DNA from: a virus
Virus record (IMG/VR): IMGVR_UViG_3300008111_000063
Coordinates: 1-49,325 of that record
Strand: one strand, 5' to 3'
Length of the DNA stretch: 49,325 nucleotides
Under the pieces are notes generated by a model. That model ran no database searches. It was not told the origin of the DNA and worked only from the letters and a program-made list of their open reading frames with translations. Positions within the stretch are counted from its first letter, which is position 1. Each line of letters starts with the position of its first letter. Shown in pieces: positions 45,588 to 49,325 of this stretch. The position numbers and the translations under genes were made by a program.

Positions 45588-46183
45588 ACGGTTTTTGTTT
45601 TAACTTCTCTAATATGTTTACACTCTTTTCCGCCTGTATATGTGAAAGATGGACAATCACATTCCCATGTTCCATTATCTTCGGTTACACTATATAATAC
45701 ATTTCGGTCTTTTGAAGATACTACTTTGTGGATTTTCACTTCGGTTAAACCTTTTTCTTTTAGTTTTTTCTTAATTAAGGTATCAACTTCATCATTAGTT
45801 GTCCATTGTGCTCTGTGCTTTCTAAACTCTTCAAAGAAATACCTATCATCACAAAGTGCATCCAATACTTTTAATGAAATATCTTCACCTTCAGCGGTAC
45901 AAACTTCATATAAATTCTGGTCGGTTGTTTTTACAAACTTACCTTGGTCAGCATAATCGCCGGCAACAACAATGTTATCACCTGCCCAACTACCAACAAT
46001 TTGGTTTTCACTATTAAGGTCTCCACCACCTCTACCATTTCCGTCTGCAAGTAATATTGCTAATCCAGCTAATACACCATTTGCCGACATACTGAACTCC
46101 ATTAACTTTGCACCATCACCAAATGTATGTGGGGTGATATACTGCTTTTTCTTTACGTTTACAATTTTGTAATACTGTCCCAT
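45584..46183 (-). CDS. Protein with C-terminal SWIM zinc finger
   Basis: The product has 199 residues. The N-terminal 90 residues (MGQYYKIVNVKKKQYITPH; WAGDNIVVAGDYAD) match a phage and bacterial family with a GQYYK-x-VN start and a WAGD...AGDY core. The last 30 residues hold a SWIM finger: Cys175-x-Cys177, then Cys188-x-His190 (WECDCPSF, GKECKHI), a fold that binds DNA or protein. The joining of the two parts is unusual. It could be a DNA-linked regulator. A linker helix (LDALCDDRYFFEEFRKHRAQ) separates them. Confidence 0.8.
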   Translation of the reverse strand: MGQYYKIVNVKKKQYITPHTFGDGAKLMEFSMSANGVLAGLAILLADGNGRGGGDLNSENQIVGSWAGDNIVVAGDYADQGKFVKTTDQNLYEVCTAEGEDISLKVLDALCDDRYFFEEFRKHRAQWTTNDEVDTLIKKKLKEKGLTEVKIHKVVSSKDRNVLYSVTEDNGTWECDCPSFTYTGGKECKHIREVKTKTV

Positions 46184-46422
46184 TTTGTTTTCAATTTATA
46201 ATATAATAAAATTCCTACAATAACCAAATTAAATGTGTAATTAAACATCAAAGGATAATCCCACAAATCTATTGCGTAGATTTCCATAAACACTTCACCC
46301 AAAAACCATAAAAGTAAAAAGGGCCATCCGAGATGGCACCTTTTATCTTGATATGTTCGGATAACTTCTGGTATGGCACATATTCCTAATAGTACGCCAC
46401 CTATATAACCTATCGTTTCCAT
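46159..46422 (-). CDS. SemiSWEET/PQ-loop-like membrane protein
   Basis: The product has 87 residues with three hydrophobic helices. The start METIGYIGGVLLGICAIPEV has the PQ-loop-type IPEV after the first helix, then GWPFLLLWFLGEVFMEIYAI and YTFNLVIVGILLYYKLK. This is the three-helix half-transporter layout. It overlaps the gene downstream by 25 bases. It could move a sugar or other small solute. Confidence 0.82.
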   Translation of the reverse strand: METIGYIGGVLLGICAIPEVIRTYQDKRCHLGWPFLLLWFLGEVFMEIYAIDLWDYPLMFNYTFNLVIVGILLYYKLKTKWDSITKL

Positions 46423-46429
46423 AACATGT

Positions 46430-47632
46430 TTACAATTTTTCTAATTCAACTTGAAGTTTACCATTTGTTTGGTAAATATCTCCATAGATAATTTGCATAT
46501 CTTTTTTATGATTATCGAAAACATTTTTTATTGGTAATGTATGACCTGCTTGGCCGGCTGATTTCCAATCCTTTTCAGTAAGTTTAGTAAATACAACTAA
46601 CCACCTTTCAATCATTTCATCATATGCAACTAATATGTATTGACCTTCTCTAATACCTTGACCACCTTTCCATTTTGTATTAGCTCCATCAAAACTAGTA
46701 ACTTTAATTTCTACTTTATCATCAATATCTCTATGATAAATATCTGGATCAGTAGGATGTCCTGAAGCACATTCTACATCATATCCTTCACTTCTTAAAA
46801 CCTCCGCACCAATACTTTCTAAAAACCAAGAAATATTTGCAGTAACAGCTGCTTTAACAAAATCATTGAAAGGATAAAATATCTCATCATTTAGCTTATA
46901 ATTAATATTTTTCATTTGAGATATGACATTAAAAGCTCTTCCCATAATAATTTTGAAAGTGTTGTCACTATAATACTGACTCCAATCTCTATCAGGATTA
47001 TTTGATTTAACAACTTTAACTTTGTTTTTACCCGTTGCTTCATCGTAAGCTGCTTTAACGGTAAAATCACCATTATCAATAAGTGGTAGCAAATCGGGTC
47101 TATTACGTTTAATTTCTTGCAGCTTTTCCATAGTATCTCTACTAATTTTCATCTCTGCTAGATGCTTGTCCTCTTCTTTCCTACTTCTCGATATTCCAAA
47201 TTCTAAAACATAAGCTTTACTCTTTGCTTCAAACTCGTTTAACTTAACCGATTGTGTAATTTTACGATGCTTGTTTGATGATGTAACTTGCTCCAATGCC
47301 GTGTATGGTTTGTTTTCAACATCAGGATATTCCGAATCCGATAATGTTACCCAAAGCTCACAACCAATCAATTTACCAGCTTTCCATCTAGTATGGCCTG
47401 CATCTATTAAGCCATCGGGATAAACAACGATAGGTTGTACATTTGGACATTGTCCGTTTTGGACTCTCTGTCTAAAGCTTTTAGCTATATCTTCTTGCGT
47501 TTTTGTTTCCTCTTCTTTATTAGAGTAAATCTCTACATTTAGAGGATTTGGTTTTAATTGATTTGGATGTACAAAGATTTTTCCATCCTTTTCTGTGTAT
47601 TCAAAAAGAATACGATTTTTCTTTTTATTCAT
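46430..47632 (-). CDS. ParB-like N-terminal domain fused to PD-(D/E)XK nuclease-like domain
   Basis: The product has 400 residues. Residues about 20-120 carry a ParB/Srx fold: VHPNQLKPNPLNVEIYSN, then NVQPIVVYPDGLIDAGHTRW (the D-G-H-x-R-box) and AGKLIGCELWV. The middle is helical (SRKEEDKHLAEMKISRDTM). Residues about 275-345 look like a restriction-type nuclease: SEGYDVECASGHPTDPDIYH, then DIDDKVEIKVTSF, giving the D-x(n)-E-x-K signature, and QYILVAYDE. The join recalls ParB-nuclease and DNA-modification-linked proteins. It may cut host or rival DNA or act in packaging. Confidence 0.82.
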   Translation of the reverse strand: MNKKKNRILFEYTEKDGKIFVHPNQLKPNPLNVEIYSNKEEETKTQEDIAKSFRQRVQNGQCPNVQPIVVYPDGLIDAGHTRWKAGKLIGCELWVTLSDSEYPDVENKPYTALEQVTSSNKHRKITQSVKLNEFEAKSKAYVLEFGISRSRKEEDKHLAEMKISRDTMEKLQEIKRNRPDLLPLIDNGDFTVKAAYDEATGKNKVKVVKSNNPDRDWSQYYSDNTFKIIMGRAFNVISQMKNINYKLNDEIFYPFNDFVKAAVTANISWFLESIGAEVLRSEGYDVECASGHPTDPDIYHRDIDDKVEIKVTSFDGANTKWKGGQGIREGQYILVAYDEMIERWLVVFTKLTEKDWKSAGQAGHTLPIKNVFDNHKKDMQIIYGDIYQTNGKLQVELEKL

Positions 47633-47643
47633 TTTTTATTGTT

Positions 47644-48744
47644 TTATTCATAACTTGCCCTATCAATATTGATTACATATGGAAAACGGGGTATTCCATC
47701 GGGCGTTAAATTGAAATACTTTACCGTTGCTTCCCTACCGATTAGTTTCTTTTTATTCTTTAACATTTCGGCGGTTTCTTCCCATGTACCTTTTACGTTT
47801 GATTTGAAAGGTTTACCTTCTGCTGTTTCAAACACAAAGTAACCTGCGGTGCCTGTACGATTACCTTCACCTTCTACAATATCAATGATTGTATATTCTT
47901 CATCTACAAACGATTTATGTTTCAGTAGAAACTTACTACGTTTATTTTCATACACATCATTCACTCGTAACATCTGACCTTCAAATCCACGTTCTATATA
48001 ATCCTCATACCATTCAGTAACTTCATCTTCATTCTTTACAATATGTGTTTCAACTAACTTCACACATTTAGGAAAATCCAATGCGATTTCATCCAACTCA
48101 ATGCATCTTTCTTTGAATGTGCCATCAACCGAAGGTATATCGTAAACGTGATATTCGATATTCTTTTCACTACGTTTGAGGTCGGCATCTGTTGGTTTTG
48201 TTTTCTTAACCAATGATACAATTGCGTTGAAATCATTTGCAAACTTATCTGCATACAACTCACCATCCAATATAGTATCGGGTTCGTGCTTAAACAATTT
48301 ATCCAATGCTTTACGAATATGTGGTGCTGAAATAATCTCTTTACCATTACGTGAGAACATTCCATCCTTTGTTACAATACAACGAATACCATCCAATTTA
48401 GGCTGTGAGTAAAGTGGATATTCTACTTTGTTTTTGTAATCTTCCCACTTTGCTGCAAGCATTGGTTCAAAGTATTGTTGTTTGTGTATGTGTTTGATAT
48501 TCTCAAAGTAACCACTTTCCAATTTCTTTGTACGTTTAGCTATTGCTTCTTTCATACATTGTTCCTTATCAGTAGTTGCGTTTGCTCTACCCTCATTCTT
48601 ACCATACACTACTGTCCATTCGTTAGTAACTTTCTTACCATCCGTTTGACCTGATATAGTTCGGTACTTATTACCTACTACTTCGATTGTCCACTCTTGC
48701 ACCTTACCACCTTTTGTGGATTTGTATATTGTATCTAATTTCAT
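47644..48744 (-). CDS. ATP-dependent DNA ligase with N-terminal WGR-like domain
   Basis: The product has 366 residues. Residues 1-80 look like a WGR domain (KVQEWTIEVVGNKYRTISGQ; WTVVYGKNEGRAN). The nucleotidyltransferase follows with motif I SQPKLDGIRCIV (Lys116 takes AMP), motif III ILDGELYADK, motif IV GFEGQMLRV and motif V SKFLLKHKSF. The C-terminal OB-fold ends with PRFPYVINIDR. The enzyme seals nicks in phage DNA replication or repair. WGR-ligase fusions are known in large phages. All motifs are intact. Confidence 0.93.
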   Translation of the reverse strand: MKLDTIYKSTKGGKVQEWTIEVVGNKYRTISGQTDGKKVTNEWTVVYGKNEGRANATTDKEQCMKEAIAKRTKKLESGYFENIKHIHKQQYFEPMLAAKWEDYKNKVEYPLYSQPKLDGIRCIVTKDGMFSRNGKEIISAPHIRKALDKLFKHEPDTILDGELYADKFANDFNAIVSLVKKTKPTDADLKRSEKNIEYHVYDIPSVDGTFKERCIELDEIALDFPKCVKLVETHIVKNEDEVTEWYEDYIERGFEGQMLRVNDVYENKRSKFLLKHKSFVDEEYTIIDIVEGEGNRTGTAGYFVFETAEGKPFKSNVKGTWEETAEMLKNKKKLIGREATVKYFNLTPDGIPRFPYVINIDRASYE

Positions 48745-48745
48745 A

Positions 48746-49105
48746 TTAAAATGTTTTTATAGCACCCATAGCAATACCTAATGCTAATTCATATCGGGTA
48801 TAAAATTTAACCTTTTCTTTCACTTCGGCAAAACTGATTTTACAATCTACACTTTCACCTTCATCATCACATCCCATAATCAATCCGTTACCTGCGAATG
48901 GTTGATGTGCTCCTTCGTATGTAAAGAATACATCCGTTCCGTTCATCAATCCTTCATCATCTACAAAGATGGCATCATCCTTTGGTAGATAAGTTGCGAT
49001 TGTAAAACATTGACAATTGAGAAACTTATACATTTCATCAATTCCCTTTCCGATTTCAACTTCTTTAACCTCTTTGTTGATAGAGTCAATTAATATCGCT
49101 TTCAT
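48746..49105 (-). CDS. DUF3846-like protein
   Basis: ATG at 49105 (MKAILIDSINKEVKEVEIGK) is likelier than the ATG five codons earlier, because the upstream stop is at 49110. The product has 119 residues. The pattern of an opening KAILID strand, then DDAIFVDDEGLMNG and FTYEGAHQPFAGNGLIMG, is that of DUF3846, a small phage and plasmid protein family. Function unknown; often in early gene regions. Confidence 0.85.
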   Translation of the reverse strand: MKAILIDSINKEVKEVEIGKGIDEMYKFLNCQCFTIATYLPKDDAIFVDDEGLMNGTDVFFTYEGAHQPFAGNGLIMGCDDEGESVDCKISFAEVKEKVKFYTRYELALGIAMGAIKTF

Positions 49106-49109
49106 AAAA

Positions 49110-49325
49110 TTACTTTTCAATTATTTGAACATAGTTTTTGTTTCGGTTGTTTTTATCCATACCAACAGGATAGTAACTTACATTTTCTAATCTAATAGAG
49201 TGTACCATATTACCACTATCCAAATTCTTTATCTTAATTGATTTGTCTGCTCTGTTATCCCAAATCAATCCGTCTGCTGCGATACGATTTTCATCCAATC
49301 GTTTCATTGTGTTTTGCATTTCCAT
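49110..49325 (-). CDS. Hypothetical protein, possibly partial at right edge
   Basis: Seventy-one codons are visible, with an in-frame Met codon at the very end of the window (49323-49325) and others just inside (MEMQNTMKRL). Whether translation starts here or beyond the edge cannot be seen. The C-terminal half is beta-rich (NMVHSIRLENVSYYPVGMDK) with a NNRNKNYVQIIEK end. No family was recognised. Confidence 0.62.
   Translation of the reverse strand: MEMQNTMKRLDENRIAADGLIWDNRADKSIKIKNLDSGNMVHSIRLENVSYYPVGMDKNNRNKNYVQIIEK

Noticed and set aside
48060-48365. Minus-strand 101-codon frame within the ligase gene
   Set aside because: Lies wholly inside the ligase coding frame, with all ligase motifs intact; no start signal or separate support.
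1-49325. CRISPR arrays, insertion sequences, integrase or transposase genes
   Set aside because: No regular repeat-spacer array, no terminal inverted repeats with a transposase frame, and no integrase motif were seen.

Overview
The window is a tightly packed, AT-rich, almost entirely minus-strand stretch of a tailed-phage genome, probably a T4-like myovirus that infects a member of the Bacteroidota. Phage identity rests on baseplate genes (gp6-like, gp25-like and gp5-OB-like proteins), a probable late sigma factor and the usual chain of 1-4 base gene overlaps. The host guess rests on recurrent promoters of the Bacteroidota form (TTTG, 19-20 bases, TAnnTTTG), the scarcity of Shine-Dalgarno sequences, AT-rich leaders and Bacteroidota-style lipoproteins. 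The accessory genes (Hsp20, 2-oxoglutarate oxygenases, peptide deformylase, a carbamoyltransferase, a DUF2061 protein) recall large T4-like marine phages.

Reading along the transcribed (minus) strand from the high end: 49325-44800 holds DNA metabolism and small proteins (DUF3846, ATP-dependent DNA ligase, a ParB-like/nuclease fusion, a SemiSWEET-like protein, a SWIM-finger protein, a lipoprotein). 44800-39550 holds small unknowns, a DUF1566 protein and three glycosyltransferase-like genes. 39545-33650 holds ThyX, an NlpC/P60 peptidase, an SPFH protein and a run of tiny membrane and basic proteins. 33650-32760 is non-coding, with a cluster of palindromic repeats. 32760-28350 holds short, probably early genes separated by strong terminators, with a tRNA-like minihelix at 29986-30018.

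From 28330 to 23300 lie structural-looking proteins, including a 637-residue protein with an ATP-grasp-like N-terminal part, a 12-cysteine segment and a peptidase-S74-type chaperone tail. From 23280 to 17980 is the most distinctive block: a sulfotransferase, a glycosyltransferase-like protein, four Fe(II)/2-oxoglutarate oxygenases, a GNAT acetyltransferase and a SAM-binding methyltransferase-like protein. From 17930 to 12330 are an HD hydrolase, Hsp20, a membrane protein with Ca-binding-like repeats, UV endonuclease UvdE, a nucleotidyltransferase, DUF2061, peptide deformylase and the sigma factor. From 12327 to the left edge are a carbamoyltransferase and an SGNH hydrolase, followed by the baseplate and tail-associated proteins.

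Working model (inference): sigma-A-type promoters drive short early/middle units; the late sigma factor drives the virion genes; and the oxygenase-sulfotransferase-acetyltransferase-carbamoyltransferase-SGNH-glycosyltransferase set decorates a polymer (glycan, tail fibre or host surface). Thirteen genes not apparent from a simple ORF scan were found by reading the gaps. Several probable start sites were corrected using ATGA or TAATATG junctions. No database search was possible, so family names rest on motifs recognised by eye.
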